NCBI GenBank assembly: GCA_902542325.1 | Contig: CACBUE010000008.1 | Coordinates: 1 to 58,429 of the forward strand | DNA from: an uncultured SAR86 cluster bacterium | GTDB lineage: Bacteria > Pseudomonadota > Gammaproteobacteria > Magnimaribacterales > Magnimaribacteraceae | Reading direction: 5' to 3' | DNA: 58,429 nt | Shown here: piece after piece, positions 8,339-17,417 of the stretch | How the letters are laid out: each line of letters opens with the position of its first letter | Position numbering within the stretch: position 1 is the stretch's first letter | Notes under the pieces: model-generated | What the model saw: the letters and a program-made list of their open reading frames with translations, nothing else | The model's database searches: none | Told to the model about the DNA's origin: nothing | Made by a program: the position numbers and the translations under genes

Positions 8339-10165
8339 TTAATTTAAATAGCCTTTTTGACTAAGTTCTCTTAATAAATTCTTCTCCGGTTCTTCAAGTC
8401 GATGAAGATTAGTCAACAGATGTTGTTGAAGCTCAAAAGTTTCATCCTCGGATAATTTTCCTGTTTCAAATATTTCTTTTAGCTCGATTATTCTTGTTAC
8501 GGAATCCGATTTCTTCAATTTTGATATACAGTCATTCAAATAATCAATAGCATTTTGCTCGTCTATCGCATCGTGAACTGAAATCAATGCACCTATGAAA
8601 GAAGCTGATTCCTTATCCAGGGTGCTTAAGAGATCAGAAATACCTGCATCAGGATTTTCTTTAAAAAATGACACAACTGCTATCATTAGCTGAACTTCAG
8701 GCTCATGAAAGTCACTGAACTTTTCATGATCATTGATCTGATTAGCCAAGTAAGGATAAGTTAGAACTAAGGATAAAATTTTAGATCCCAATAAGGTAGA
8801 GTCAAAACTTATTTTATCTTCCCCAAGATCGGATGTTGGATTTTTGGTTTCACGCTTAGGATAACTTATTTTTTTGCTATGAGTTTTGATGTCTTTAATT
8901 TCTAAACCTGTTAACTTAGATACCTCCCCTTCCAATAATTTCTTAATCGAACTTTCTTGCATACCAGAAAGTAATTCCATAGCTTTAGAGGCCAGTGAAG
9001 CTTTCTGTTCTAGAGAAGTGACTTCAGAAGCCATAGTTAGTCTATCTATAAAATATTCAGATAATAATGTTGCATTTTTAAACTTTGCTTTCAGTTCCTC
9101 CACAGAATTTTTTTCTAACAAACTAGCTGGATCCTCTCCTTCAGGTAGAAATAGAAATTTTATCGTCTTACCATCGGTTACAGCTGGTAAAACATTTTTT
9201 AGAGCACCCCATGCAGCTCCTCTTCCAGCATCATCACCGTCAAAGCAAAAGATTATTTCGTTTACTACCTGCAGTAGCTTTTGAATGTGAAATCTGTTCG
9301 TTGCAATTCCCAGTGTAGCGACTGAGTTTGTCATACCATTTTCATACATAGCTATAGAATCCATATAACCTTCAACTACAAAAATTTCTTTCAAATCCTT
9401 TCTAAATTCTAAGGCCTCGTAAAATCCATAAAGTTCTCTATTTTTCTGAAAAACTGAGGTTTCTCCGGTATTTAAATATTTTGGTTGATCATCAGGATTC
9501 ATAACTCTGCCACCAAAACCAACCACTCTCCCTTTCCGATCTTTTATTGGAAACATTAACCTATCTCTAAAGAAATCAAATAACTTATCGTCTTTATTCT
9601 TTTTTGCTAAACCTGCTTTAATTAAAACTTCTTCTTTTATGCCTTTATTTAGCATCTCTTTAGAAAGTGCATCCCAAGAATTAGTAGCATATCCTAGAGA
9701 GAATTTTCTACAGACTTCACTCGAAATCTTTCTATTGTTAAGTATGTAATTTCGAACATGTTCCGAATCCTTGGACTTTGATAAGTTCTTTTCAAAAATC
9801 TCCATTGCCATTTTTAATGCAGCGTATAAAGGATCTTTTTCACTTGTAAATGATCGGGTGTTTTCATAAGGGACTTCTACACCAGCTCTTGCTGCCAGCG
9901 CCTCTACAGATTCGATAAAATCATATCCTTGATGAGACTGTAAGAAACCAATCACGTTCCCTGTAGCTCTACATTTAAAACAATAATAAAATTGTTTCTG
10001 GTCACTGACACTAAAGGATGGATTTTTTCCATCATCACAAAAAGGGCATTGACCAAAATGGTCTTTACCTTTCTTTTTCAGAGGTAAATAAGATTCCACT
10101 AAAGAAACAATGTCAGTCATATCTACGATTTCTGTAATGAAATCTTTAGGTATAGAACCTGACAC
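8339..10165 (-). CDS. dnaG: DNA primase
   Basis: A 608-residue primase that makes RNA primers for replication. The N-terminal zinc module reads CPFCDDGKNPSF then CFKC, giving ligands C40, C43, C62 and C65; the usual bacterial CHC2 primase has His at the second position. The Toprim core is intact (VVEGYMDS, then CFDGDDAGRGA), and a helical C-terminal helicase-binding domain follows. Translation starts with GTG, whose first base overlaps the ruvX stop codon (TAGTG). It is followed by rpoD. Confidence 0.97.
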   Translation of the reverse strand: MSGSIPKDFITEIVDMTDIVSLVESYLPLKKKGKDHFGQCPFCDDGKNPSFSVSDQKQFYYCFKCRATGNVIGFLQSHQGYDFIESVEALAARAGVEVPYENTRSFTSEKDPLYAALKMAMEIFEKNLSKSKDSEHVRNYILNNRKISSEVCRKFSLGYATNSWDALSKEMLNKGIKEEVLIKAGLAKKNKDDKLFDFFRDRLMFPIKDRKGRVVGFGGRVMNPDDQPKYLNTGETSVFQKNRELYGFYEALEFRKDLKEIFVVEGYMDSIAMYENGMTNSVATLGIATNRFHIQKLLQVVNEIIFCFDGDDAGRGAAWGALKNVLPAVTDGKTIKFLFLPEGEDPASLLEKNSVEELKAKFKNATLLSEYFIDRLTMASEVTSLEQKASLASKAMELLSGMQESSIKKLLEGEVSKLTGLEIKDIKTHSKKISYPKRETKNPTSDLGEDKISFDSTLLGSKILSLVLTYPYLANQINDHEKFSDFHEPEVQLMIAVVSFFKENPDAGISDLLSTLDKESASFIGALISVHDAIDEQNAIDYLNDCISKLKKSDSVTRIIELKEIFETGKLSEDETFELQQHLLTNLHRLEEPEKNLLRELSQKGYLN

Positions 10166-10590
10166 TAATACTTACTCCTAAACCAATCTTCCAAAATAAT
10201 TTGTGCAGAAATACTATGTTTATTTCTTGAATCTTTTATTCCCATCTGGATATTTTCTAACCTCTCTTTAGCCTCTCGGCTGGACAATCTCTCATCGGTT
10301 TTTTCTATACCTATATCATATCTTTTATTCAGAGCAGTAGAAAATTTATCGGATGAATCTTGAATCTTGCTCCTAGTTCCATCCATATTTAATGGATCGC
10401 CTACAATAAACAAGTTGGGATTCCATTCTTTGACGATCATATCTAATTCTACCCAGTCAGGTAAGCCATCATTTGCACGAATAGAGTAAAAAGTAGATGC
10501 TGTTTGAGTGATTTCTTGTCCTATCGCAATACCAATATTCTTAGTACCAAAATCAAAAGCCATTATCACTCTTGGAGCTTCCTTGCTCAT
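10165..10590 (-). CDS. ruvX: Holliday junction resolvase-like / pre-16S rRNA nuclease YqgF
   Basis: A 141-residue RNase H-like protein of the YqgF/RuvX family. The first acidic residue is in MAFDFGTKNIGIAIG, the conserved GDPLNMDGTRS loop follows, and DERLSSREA carries the next acidic site. In E. coli YqgF helps mature the 16S rRNA 5' end, and the family was first proposed as a junction resolvase. It overlaps gshB by four bases (ATGA) and dnaG by one. The gshB-ruvX pairing is common in gammaproteobacteria. Confidence 0.93.
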   Translation of the reverse strand: MSKEAPRVIMAFDFGTKNIGIAIGQEITQTASTFYSIRANDGLPDWVELDMIVKEWNPNLFIVGDPLNMDGTRSKIQDSSDKFSTALNKRYDIGIEKTDERLSSREAKERLENIQMGIKDSRNKHSISAQIILEDWFRSKY

Positions 10591-11528
10591 TTAGAAAATT
10601 CTTCGACCGATTCAATAAAAATTTCAGCTACATCGATATCGCAAAGCTCTTTATATTCCTTAAAGCAAGTCGGACTTGTTACATTTATCTCCGTTAGATA
10701 ATCTCCAATAATATCAAGACCTACTAATAAAAGTCCTTTTTCTACTAATGATGGGGCCACTTCTTCACATATCCATAAGTCTCTATCTGATAGAGACTTT
10801 GCAACCGCAGAAGCTCCTGCAGCTAAGTTACCGCGAAGCTCACCTTCCGCAGGCACTCTGGCAATGGAAGCACTCATAGGCTTCCCATCCACAATTAGAA
10901 TACGTTTATCTCCTTCGGTTATTTCAGGTATGAATTCTTGGATCATGACCTTTTCAGTGAAATGATCAGTAATTGTTTCTAAAATGACATTTAAATTTGG
11001 ATCATTAGCCTTCACTCTAAAAATAGAAGCTCCACCCATTCCATCTAGTGGCTTAATGACGGTATCTTTATTTTCCAATACAAAATTGGCCAAGAAATCT
11101 TTGCTGCTAGTAACAAGGTGTTTAGTACAACATTGAGGAAATTCGGTGGCATAAACCTTTTCATTACAGTCTCTCAAGCTTCTAGGATTATTAAAGATAT
11201 TAACTCCTTGTCTTGCAGCCATTTCTAAAACGTAAGTGTTGTAAATATATCCGGAATTAAAAGGAGGATCTTGCCTCATTAAAATTGAATCGAGTTCGCT
11301 GAGTTCAATTATTTTTTCCTCTTCTTTGGTGAACCAGTCAGATGGATCATTTCTAACCTCCATTTTATTGGAACTTGCATAGGGAATACCCGATTTAATG
11401 AATAAAGAGTCAGGAGTGATATAAATGATTTCATGACCTTTTCTTTGGGCTTCGATCATCATCGCTAAAGTGCTATCTTTTTTGAAATTGATAGTCTCGA
11501 TGGGATCCATAACAACACCTAGCTTCAT
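10587..11528 (-). CDS. gshB: Glutathione synthase
   Basis: ATP-grasp enzyme joining gamma-glutamylcysteine and glycine to give glutathione. About 313 residues from the chosen ATG at 11528, which begins MKLGVVMDPIETI as in other GshB proteins and has AGGAG about 11 bases upstream. The open frame extends to 11564, but those extra codons run into rsmE and contain the ribosome site. Visible motifs are NNPRSLRDCNEK, VIKPLDGMGGASIFR (ATP-grasp lysine and glycine loop) and DIIGDYLTEINVTSPT (metal and substrate region). gshA is not in this window. Confidence 0.96.
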   Translation of the reverse strand: MKLGVVMDPIETINFKKDSTLAMMIEAQRKGHEIIYITPDSLFIKSGIPYASSNKMEVRNDPSDWFTKEEEKIIELSELDSILMRQDPPFNSGYIYNTYVLEMAARQGVNIFNNPRSLRDCNEKVYATEFPQCCTKHLVTSSKDFLANFVLENKDTVIKPLDGMGGASIFRVKANDPNLNVILETITDHFTEKVMIQEFIPEITEGDKRILIVDGKPMSASIARVPAEGELRGNLAAGASAVAKSLSDRDLWICEEVAPSLVEKGLLLVGLDIIGDYLTEINVTSPTCFKEYKELCDIDVAEIFIESVEEFSK

Positions 11529-11547
11529 CTTTAGTCTGACTCCTGAA

Positions 11548-12282
11548 TTAAAATTCCTTTGCACCGTATCTTAAAGCACTTATAACTGATATTGCTGCAG
11601 TTTCTGCTCTTAAAATACGCGGTCCTATAGTAACAGGTATAAAGCCATCTTCTTTCAAACCCCTAATCTCCTCCTCAGTGAAATCACCCTCAGGTCCAAT
11701 AGCGATTGAAATAGAATCTTTAATTTCAATTTCTGACAACATTATTTCTGCCTCTGGATAGAGAACTATCTTGATATCGGAATTGATTACCTTAGACCAA
11801 TCCTCAATCTTGAGAGGCTCAGTTATTTCGGGAATCCAATTCTCGCCACATTGTTCGCATGCTCCTCTAGCTATTTGATTCCATTTTTCTATTCTTTTTT
11901 CTAAATTAACATTTGTTCTATTTGGTGTGACTCTTTCAGTCAACAAGGGTGAAAAGTTCCCAACACCTAATTCTGTAGCCTTTTGGATTGTTAAGTTAAA
12001 AGGATCATTCTTTATCAGAGACTGACCTAAATTAATTTGAATTCCATGTCTATTGGACAGTGGATAATTTTCTATGATTAAAATCTTAAAAATTTTCTTA
12101 TCAATGTCTAAAATCTCAGCTAAAGCCGAGTTCCCCTTCCCGTCGAAAACAGTAAACCTATCCCCTACTCTTTTCCTAAGAACATTAAGTTCATGATGAA
12201 AATCTTTTTTATATAGAGACATAACTTCCTCTTTAATATAGGGAAGATCTAGAAATGTTCTTGTGTAGTCAGTATTACTCAT
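11548..12282 (-). CDS. rsmE: 16S rRNA m3U1498 methyltransferase
   Basis: A 244-residue SPOUT-class methyltransferase that methylates U1498 of 16S rRNA. The N-terminal PUA-like part includes HHELNVLRKRVGDRFTVFDGKG, and the knotted C-terminal domain carries the SAM-binding IAIGPEGDFTEEE and the final GPRILRAETAAISVISAL motif. The ATG at 12282 has no clear Shine-Dalgarno site. It is the first gene of the minus-strand rsmE-gshB-ruvX-dnaG-rpoD-tRNA run, divergent from fis. Confidence 0.95.
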   Translation of the reverse strand: MSNTDYTRTFLDLPYIKEEVMSLYKKDFHHELNVLRKRVGDRFTVFDGKGNSALAEILDIDKKIFKILIIENYPLSNRHGIQINLGQSLIKNDPFNLTIQKATELGVGNFSPLLTERVTPNRTNVNLEKRIEKWNQIARGACEQCGENWIPEITEPLKIEDWSKVINSDIKIVLYPEAEIMLSEIEIKDSISIAIGPEGDFTEEEIRGLKEDGFIPVTIGPRILRAETAAISVISALRYGAKEF

Positions 12283-12357
12283 TAAAGGATATATTAAATC
12301 ATCAAATCTATTTTTAGGGCATCGTAAAAAATAACTGTTCAGTTTTTACTAAACTCC

Positions 12358-12385
12358 TTGAAAGAAAAAATATGTTGGGTATTAT
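12358..12385 (+). promoter_or_regulatory. Candidate sigma-70 promoter for fis-purH-purD-coq7
   Basis: TTGAAA at 12358-12363 and TATTAT at 12380-12385 are separated by 16 bp and lie about 45 bp before the fis start. This is in the largest intergenic gap of the window (about 145 bp). The rest of the gap is AT-rich; no clear promoter for divergent rsmE was assigned. Confidence 0.5.
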
Positions 12386-12428
12386 TCATAGTCCCTTCAG
12401 TAAATAAAGATGACGATAATTTAGTAAA

Positions 12429-12692
12429 GTGACAGATAGCAAGAAAAAGAAATTCAACGGTGAAGGCAAGCAGTTAGGTCATCAAGTTTCCAAAAGTATG
12501 CGCAAGTATTTCAAGCAGTTAGATGGCGAGAATCCTACTGATATTTACAATATGGTTTTAAAAGAAGTTGAACTTCCTCTGCTAGAGATCGTGATGAAGC
12601 AGTGTGATGATAATCAATCAAAGGCCAGTAAGATATTAGGCATAAATAGAGGTACTCTTAGAACTAAACTAAAGGAACACAATCTACTCTAA
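12429..12692 (+). CDS. fis: Fis family nucleoid-associated DNA-binding protein
   Basis: An 87-residue protein with a C-terminal Fis-type helix-turn-helix (NQSKASKILGINRGTLRTKLKEH). It is slightly shorter than the 98-residue E. coli Fis. Fis bends DNA and activates rRNA and growth genes. The start is GTG with only a weak Shine-Dalgarno site. It lies 7 bp before purH, a fis-purH-purD order shared with pseudomonads; the dusB partner found upstream in other gammaproteobacteria is not here. Confidence 0.93.
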   Translation: MTDSKKKKFNGEGKQLGHQVSKSMRKYFKQLDGENPTDIYNMVLKEVELPLLEIVMKQCDDNQSKASKILGINRGTLRTKLKEHNLL

Positions 12693-12699
12693 ACTATAG

Positions 12700-14268
12700 A
12701 TGGCTCAAACTGCCAACCCAAAGATTAAAAGAGCTTTAGTAAGTGTGTCTGATAAAGATGGCATTGTTGATTTTTGTTCATCGTTATCTAATGATTTTGG
12801 GATAGAAATTATTTCTACAGGAGGTACTCTAAAAACCCTTTCAGATGCAGGAATCAATGCAATAGATATTTCAAAGCATACAGGATTTCCTGAGATGATG
12901 GATGGGAGAGTTAAAACCCTTCATCCAAAAGTGCACGGAGGCATACTTGCCAGAAGAGATATCGATCAGCAGGTCATGTTAGAGAATGGTATAAAAGAAA
13001 TAGACTTAGTAATTGTGAATCTTTATCCATTTATTGAAACTATCGCAAAAGAAAATACTAAGCTTGAGACTGCAATCGAAAATATTGATATCGGTGGACC
13101 TAGTATGGTTAGGTCAGCCGCAAAAAATAATTTATATGTTGGTGTGGTAGTGGAGCCAAATGATTATGAAAAAATCCTTCAAGAGATTAAAGAAAACGAC
13201 GGCTCACTTACTTTAGATACTAGAAGAAATTTGGCGGCTAAAGCATTTAGCCATACAGCAAATTATGATTCGGCAATCTCGGATTACCTCAACCGCAAAC
13301 AAACTACGAAACCTGAGTATTTGTTTGGCAGATATCAGCTTAAACAAGAACTGAGATATGGTGAGAATCCGCACCAATCAGCAACCTTCTACGTCAATAC
13401 AAGTCAGTCCGATAGAAATAACGTCTCATTTGCCGAACAGATACAAGGTAAAGAGCTTTCCTATAATAATATTGCAGATACAGACGCTGCCTACGAGTGT
13501 GTGAAAGTTTTTTCTGAACCAGCTTGCGTAATAGTAAAACATGCCAATCCTTGTGGAATAGCGCTTGGGTCTAATATTAAAGAAGCATATGAAAAAGCTT
13601 TTGCTTCAGATGAAACATCAGCATTTGGAGGAATAATAGCTTTTAATCGATCACTCGATCGATCTACAACTGATAAAATTATTGAAAATCAGTTTGTGGA
13701 GGTAATAATTGCTCCAGGTGTAGATCATCAAGCACGTGAAATACTATCTAAAAAAGAAAATGTCAGACTTTTAGATACTAAGGAATTGGGTGAACCTGCA
13801 AAAGAACCAAAAATATTGAGTGTAAATGGTGGATTGTTAATCCAAGATAATGACTTAGCAGTTATCTCAAATGAAGATCTAAGGGTGGTATCTGAGCGGA
13901 AACCAAGTAAAGATGAAATAGAAAACTGTCTTTTCGCTTGGAAAGTATGTAAGTTTGTTAAATCAAATGCCATTGTTTATACAAAAGATAATCAAACGAT
14001 TGGTATAGGTGCCGGACAGATGAGTAGAATTGATAGTGCACAAATAGCAGCATCTAAAGCGGTCGAAAGAGGCTTTGAAACAAGAGGATGTTCTATGGCG
14101 TCCGACGCTTTCTTTCCTTTCAGAGATGGAATTGATGCTGCAGCTAAAATAGGAATCACCTCCGTCATCCAACCCGGAGGTTCGATGCGCGATCAAGAAG
14201 TAATAGATGCCGCTAACGAAGCTGGTATGGCCATGTTATTCACTGGCGTGCGGCACTTTAGACATTGA
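12700..14268 (+). CDS. purH: Bifunctional AICAR formyltransferase / IMP cyclohydrolase
   Basis: A 522-residue enzyme for the last two steps of IMP synthesis. The N-terminal MGS-like IMP cyclohydrolase domain has [16 protein letters not shown] and [20 protein letters not shown]. The AICAR transformylase half has [27 protein letters not shown] and [12 protein letters not shown]. The C-terminal ending RHFRH is diagnostic. It sits three bases before purD in the fis-purH-purD-coq7 operon. Confidence 0.98.
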   Translation: MAQTANPKIKRALVSVSDKDGIVDFCSSLSNDFGIEIISTGGTLKTLSDAGINAIDISKHTGFPEMMDGRVKTLHPKVHGGILARRDIDQQVMLENGIKEIDLVIVNLYPFIETIAKENTKLETAIENIDIGGPSMVRSAAKNNLYVGVVVEPNDYEKILQEIKENDGSLTLDTRRNLAAKAFSHTANYDSAISDYLNRKQTTKPEYLFGRYQLKQELRYGENPHQSATFYVNTSQSDRNNVSFAEQIQGKELSYNNIADTDAAYECVKVFSEPACVIVKHANPCGIALGSNIKEAYEKAFASDETSAFGGIIAFNRSLDRSTTDKIIENQFVEVIIAPGVDHQAREILSKKENVRLLDTKELGEPAKEPKILSVNGGLLIQDNDLAVISNEDLRVVSERKPSKDEIENCLFAWKVCKFVKSNAIVYTKDNQTIGIGAGQMSRIDSAQIAASKAVERGFETRGCSMASDAFFPFRDGIDAAAKIGITSVIQPGGSMRDQEVIDAANEAGMAMLFTGVRHFRH

Positions 14269-14271
14269 TAA

Positions 14272-15558
14272 ATGAAGGTCTTAATAGTTGGGTCAGGCGG
14301 TAGAGAGCATGCCCTCTCATGGAAAATATCTAAAAGCCCTTTAGTAAAAGAAATTTTTGTTGCTCCAGGAAATGGGGGAACAGAATTGGAAAATTCTGTC
14401 ATCAATGTTGATATACATGCTGATGATATTGAGGGACTGATGCAATTCGCCCTTTATGAACAAATCGATTTAACCATCATTGGACCAGAAAATCCTTTGG
14501 TCAATGGCATAACAGATAAATTCGAAGAATCAGGATTAAGGTGCTTTGGGCCATCAAAAGGAGCCGCACAACTTGAAGGGTCTAAGGAGTTCATGAAGAA
14601 TTTCCTAAAAAAATACAATATACCTACGGCAGAATATTCCGCGTTCACTGACCCTATTAAAGCTATCGATTATGTAAGAAAAAAAGGATGTCCTATTGTA
14701 ATCAAGGCTGATGGTCTAGCTGCAGGAAAAGGTGTAACAATTGCAAATAATATTGATGAGGCCAAAGAGGCAATAGATCTGGCTCTTGAATCTGAAATTT
14801 TTGGAGAAGCCGGAAGAAAAATTGTCATAGAAGAGTTCCTGAGTGGAGAAGAAGCAAGTTTTATAGTAATGACCGATGGTGTTAATGCTATCCCTTTTCC
14901 AACTTCACAAGATCACAAAGCAAGAGATGAAATGGACAAGGGACCCAATACTGGTGGCATGGGTGCATATTCTCCAGCGCCAGTAGTTGATAGCATTGTC
15001 CATAAGAAGATCATGCAGGATGTAATTTATCCTACCCTAAAAGGCTTGCAAGAAGAGGGTTTTAAGTACGTAGGTTTTTTATATGCTGGGATGATGATAG
15101 ATCAAGATAAAAATCTTAAAGTACTAGAATTTAATTGCCGTTTTGGTGATCCTGAGACACAACCCATAATGATGAGACTCGAATCTGATCTAGCTGACCT
15201 TTGTTTTAAAGCATGTGAAAGTGATCTTAGTAATCAAACGCTTGAGTGGAATGAAAAAAAATCTCTAGGGGTGGTTATTGCTGCAGAAGGATATCCTTCT
15301 AAGTATGAAATAAATAAAAAGATTAAAAACATCCCTTTAGAAAAAAATGATCTTAAGGTTTTCCATGCCGGTACTAGATTCCAAGAAGACAGCTTAACTT
15401 CAAATGGAGGAAGGGTAATGTGCGTCACTGCACTGGGCTCTTCGATTCAATCTGCTCAAAAAAAAGTTTATAATGCGATATTAGAAATTACCTATGAAGA
15501 TGCTTTTTACAGAAAAGATATAGGTTACAGAGCAATAGCCAGAGAAGAAGAAAAATGA
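14272..15558 (+). CDS. purD: Phosphoribosylamine-glycine ligase
   Basis: A 428-residue ATP-grasp ligase forming GAR in purine synthesis. The start MKVLIVGSGGREHALSW is diagnostic, followed by VAPGNGGTE, the ATP-grasp motif IVIKADGLAAGKGVTI and SFIVMTDG, with the metal site in LEFNCRFGDPETQ. It overlaps coq7 by four bases (ATGA), so the two are translationally linked. Confidence 0.98.
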   Translation: MKVLIVGSGGREHALSWKISKSPLVKEIFVAPGNGGTELENSVINVDIHADDIEGLMQFALYEQIDLTIIGPENPLVNGITDKFEESGLRCFGPSKGAAQLEGSKEFMKNFLKKYNIPTAEYSAFTDPIKAIDYVRKKGCPIVIKADGLAAGKGVTIANNIDEAKEAIDLALESEIFGEAGRKIVIEEFLSGEEASFIVMTDGVNAIPFPTSQDHKARDEMDKGPNTGGMGAYSPAPVVDSIVHKKIMQDVIYPTLKGLQEEGFKYVGFLYAGMMIDQDKNLKVLEFNCRFGDPETQPIMMRLESDLADLCFKACESDLSNQTLEWNEKKSLGVVIAAEGYPSKYEINKKIKNIPLEKNDLKVFHAGTRFQEDSLTSNGGRVMCVTALGSSIQSAQKKVYNAILEITYEDAFYRKDIGYRAIAREEEK

Positions 15559-16184
15559 GCTTAATAGATAAATTTATAACTGAGATTGATAAAGGTTTAA
15601 AGTTTTCTACACAAAACTACCAGAAAGAATCGAGACAATATCCTGCACAAAACATTGAAGAAGACTCTTTGAGTGAAATTGATAGAAGTATTTCTGCAAG
15701 CTTGATGAGAATAAATCATGCTGGAGAAGTTTCTGCCCAAGGCTTATATAGAGGCCAGGCCCTAACGGCTAGACTCGATGGCACAAGAGAAAAAATGGAT
15801 GAGGCGGCCGAAGAAGAACTTGATCATTTAGCTTGGTGCAATAAAAGACTTGAAGAACTTGACGAGAAACCAAGTGTTTTTAATCCAATCTGGTATGGAT
15901 TATCTTTCACTATGGGGGCAATAGCTGGTATGGCTGGAGATAAATGGAGTTTAGGTTTTGTCCATGAAACAGAAGAGCAAGTTGTTAAGCACCTAAAAAG
16001 TCATATGGATAAGATTCCAGCTAGTGACGCAAAAACTGCCTCTATTTTGGAACAAATGGCCATAGACGAAGCGCATCACAGCGAAGAAGCTCTACAATCA
16101 GGTGCTGTTGAATTGCCTGAAAATGTAAAAAAACTGATGGCTGGCATTGCTAAAATAATGACTAAATCCAGTCATTATGTTTAG
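15555..16184 (+). CDS. coq7: Demethoxyubiquinone hydroxylase (Coq7/UbiF-type)
   Basis: A 209-residue di-iron enzyme carrying out the last hydroxylation of ubiquinone synthesis. Ferritin-like Glu/His ligands are visible in MRINHAGEVSAQGLYRGQA, EEELDHLAWCNKRLEEL and EQMAIDEAHHSEEAL. A glycine-rich hydrophobic helix (YGLSFTMGAIAGMAGD) would touch the membrane. Coq7 replaces the flavin enzyme UbiF in many bacteria. ubiA is also in the window (49.7 kb), both supporting aerobic respiration. Confidence 0.96.
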   Translation: MSLIDKFITEIDKGLKFSTQNYQKESRQYPAQNIEEDSLSEIDRSISASLMRINHAGEVSAQGLYRGQALTARLDGTREKMDEAAEEELDHLAWCNKRLEELDEKPSVFNPIWYGLSFTMGAIAGMAGDKWSLGFVHETEEQVVKHLKSHMDKIPASDAKTASILEQMAIDEAHHSEEALQSGAVELPENVKKLMAGIAKIMTKSSHYV

Positions 16185-16209
16185 TAAAAAATTATTTTTA
16201 AATTACCCA

Positions 16210-16237
16210 TTGCTAATTAAATATACACAGGTATAGT
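16210..16237 (+). promoter_or_regulatory. Candidate promoter for the RRM protein gene
   Basis: TTGCTA at 16210-16215 and TATAGT at 16232-16237 are spaced 16 bp. The inferred leader of about 35 nt includes a GC-rich GCGCGCG stretch and an AAGGA ribosome site at 16270-16274, four bases before the ATG at 16279. Confidence 0.5.
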
Positions 16238-16278
16238 GCGCGCGTAGCAATAATGTTACGGTTTTTGAAAAGGATAAT

Positions 16279-16524
16279 ATGAATATATATGTTGGAAACA
16301 TTGCTTGGAGCACATCTGAGGAAGATTTAGAGGCTCATTTCGCTCAATATGGAGACGTCAAGGCAGTTAGGATAATCACAGAAGGTCACTCAGGTAGATC
16401 AAAAGGTTTCGGTTTTGTAGAGATGGAATCAAAAGAAGCTGGTCAAGCAGCTATCGAAGCGCTTGATGGAACTGATTTTGCTGGCAGAGACTTAAGAGTA
16501 AACGAAGCCAAACCTAGAGACTAG
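16279..16524 (+). CDS. RRM-domain RNA-binding protein
   Basis: An 81-residue protein that is nearly all one RNA recognition motif. RNP2 is IYVGNIAW (residues 2-9) and RNP1 is KGFGFVEM near residues 48-55, with the beta-alpha-beta-beta-alpha-beta pattern complete. Such single-RRM proteins occur in cyanobacteria and many marine bacteria, often cold-induced, and bind single-stranded RNA. It has its own candidate promoter, a good ribosome site and a downstream hairpin, so it is probably a single-gene transcript. Confidence 0.95.
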   Translation: MNIYVGNIAWSTSEEDLEAHFAQYGDVKAVRIITEGHSGRSKGFGFVEMESKEAGQAAIEALDGTDFAGRDLRVNEAKPRD

Positions 16525-16567
16525 CTCTCTCACTAGAAGAATTAATCTTTTCTTCTAAAATACAGAA

Positions 16568-16608
16568 ACAAAGTTCAAAGCCTAGATATTATCTTGGCTT
16601 TCCTTTGT
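16568..16608. terminator. Hairpin between convergent RRM gene and trpC
   Basis: ACAAAG (16568-16573) can pair with CTTTGT (16603-16608), AAAGCC with GGCTTT inside it, and AGAT with ATCT at the tip. This gives a long interrupted stem in a 100-bp gap between converging genes, likely acting on both strands. T runs after it are weak. Confidence 0.5.
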
Positions 16609-16622
16609 TATGTTGTTCTAAT

Positions 16623-17417
16623 TTATTCTGGGGAGAAAAAAAGCTTTCTTAGTTCAGTTCCTGGATTTTCTGCTCGCATAAAAGACTCCCCAACCAAAAA
16701 GTTTAAAACATCGTAATTGAGTATTTGATCTATATCCTCTCTTGTCTTTATTCCGCTTTCGGAGACGACTAGTTTGTCTTTTAAGTTTAGAGATAATTCT
16801 CTGGTAGTTTTAAGGTCCACTTCAAAGGTAGTTAGATTCCTATTATTAATACCAATAAATGGAAAATCTATTGGTTGAATACGTTCCAGTTCATCTTGGT
16901 TATGAATCTCCACCAAAACATCTAGATCTAGGCTTTCAGCAATAGTCTTAAACTCCTTAAGTTGACTATCTGATAAAGCAGATGCGATTAATAAAATACA
17001 ATCTGCACCATATAATTTGCTCTGATAAATCTGATACTCATTAATAATAAAATCTTTTCTTAAAAGAGGAATCTCTACTATAGACCTTATCTTCTTGAGA
17101 TATTCTAGAGAGCCATGAAAGAATTTTTCGTCAGTCAATACACTCAGACAAGTAGCATTATTTTTCTCGTATTGTTTAGCAATAGTTTCAGGTGAAAAGT
17201 TTTCTCTAATCACACCTTTGCTAGGAGAAGCTTTTTTTATCTCTGCAATTACAGATACAAGTCCTTCATTATTTCTTTGCTGGATAGATTGAATAAATCC
17301 TCGTCTTGGAGGCAAGTCTACAATCTTAGATTTGATATCTTCTAAACTTTCTCTTCTTTCTTCCTCAGTTACTACTGAGTGTTTATCTTTAATAATTTCG
17401 TCAAGATAGCTTGCCAT
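16623..17417 (-). CDS. trpC: Indole-3-glycerol phosphate synthase
   Basis: A 264-residue TIM-barrel enzyme of tryptophan synthesis that closes CdRP to indole-glycerol phosphate. Signature segments are VIAEIKKASPSKGVIRENF (catalytic Lys), LLRKDFIINEYQIYQ, LVEIHNQDE, GINNRNLTTFEVD and VSESGIKTREDI. It is a single-function protein, not fused to TrpF. It overlaps trpD by one base and ends the trpE-trpG-trpD-trpC run. Confidence 0.97.
   Translation of the reverse strand: MASYLDEIIKDKHSVVTEEERRESLEDIKSKIVDLPPRRGFIQSIQQRNNEGLVSVIAEIKKASPSKGVIRENFSPETIAKQYEKNNATCLSVLTDEKFFHGSLEYLKKIRSIVEIPLLRKDFIINEYQIYQSKLYGADCILLIASALSDSQLKEFKTIAESLDLDVLVEIHNQDELERIQPIDFPFIGINNRNLTTFEVDLKTTRELSLNLKDKLVVSESGIKTREDIDQILNYDVLNFLVGESFMRAENPGTELRKLFFSPE

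Noticed and set aside
8886-9284. Open frame of 132 codons opposite dnaG
   Set aside because: It lies wholly inside dnaG, which is fully conserved in the other strand, and its translation is Ser-rich low-information sequence with no ribosome site.
11529-11564. Extended N-terminus for gshB
   Set aside because: The 12 extra codons overlap rsmE, contain the AGGAG site used by the ATG at 11528, and do not match GshB proteins.
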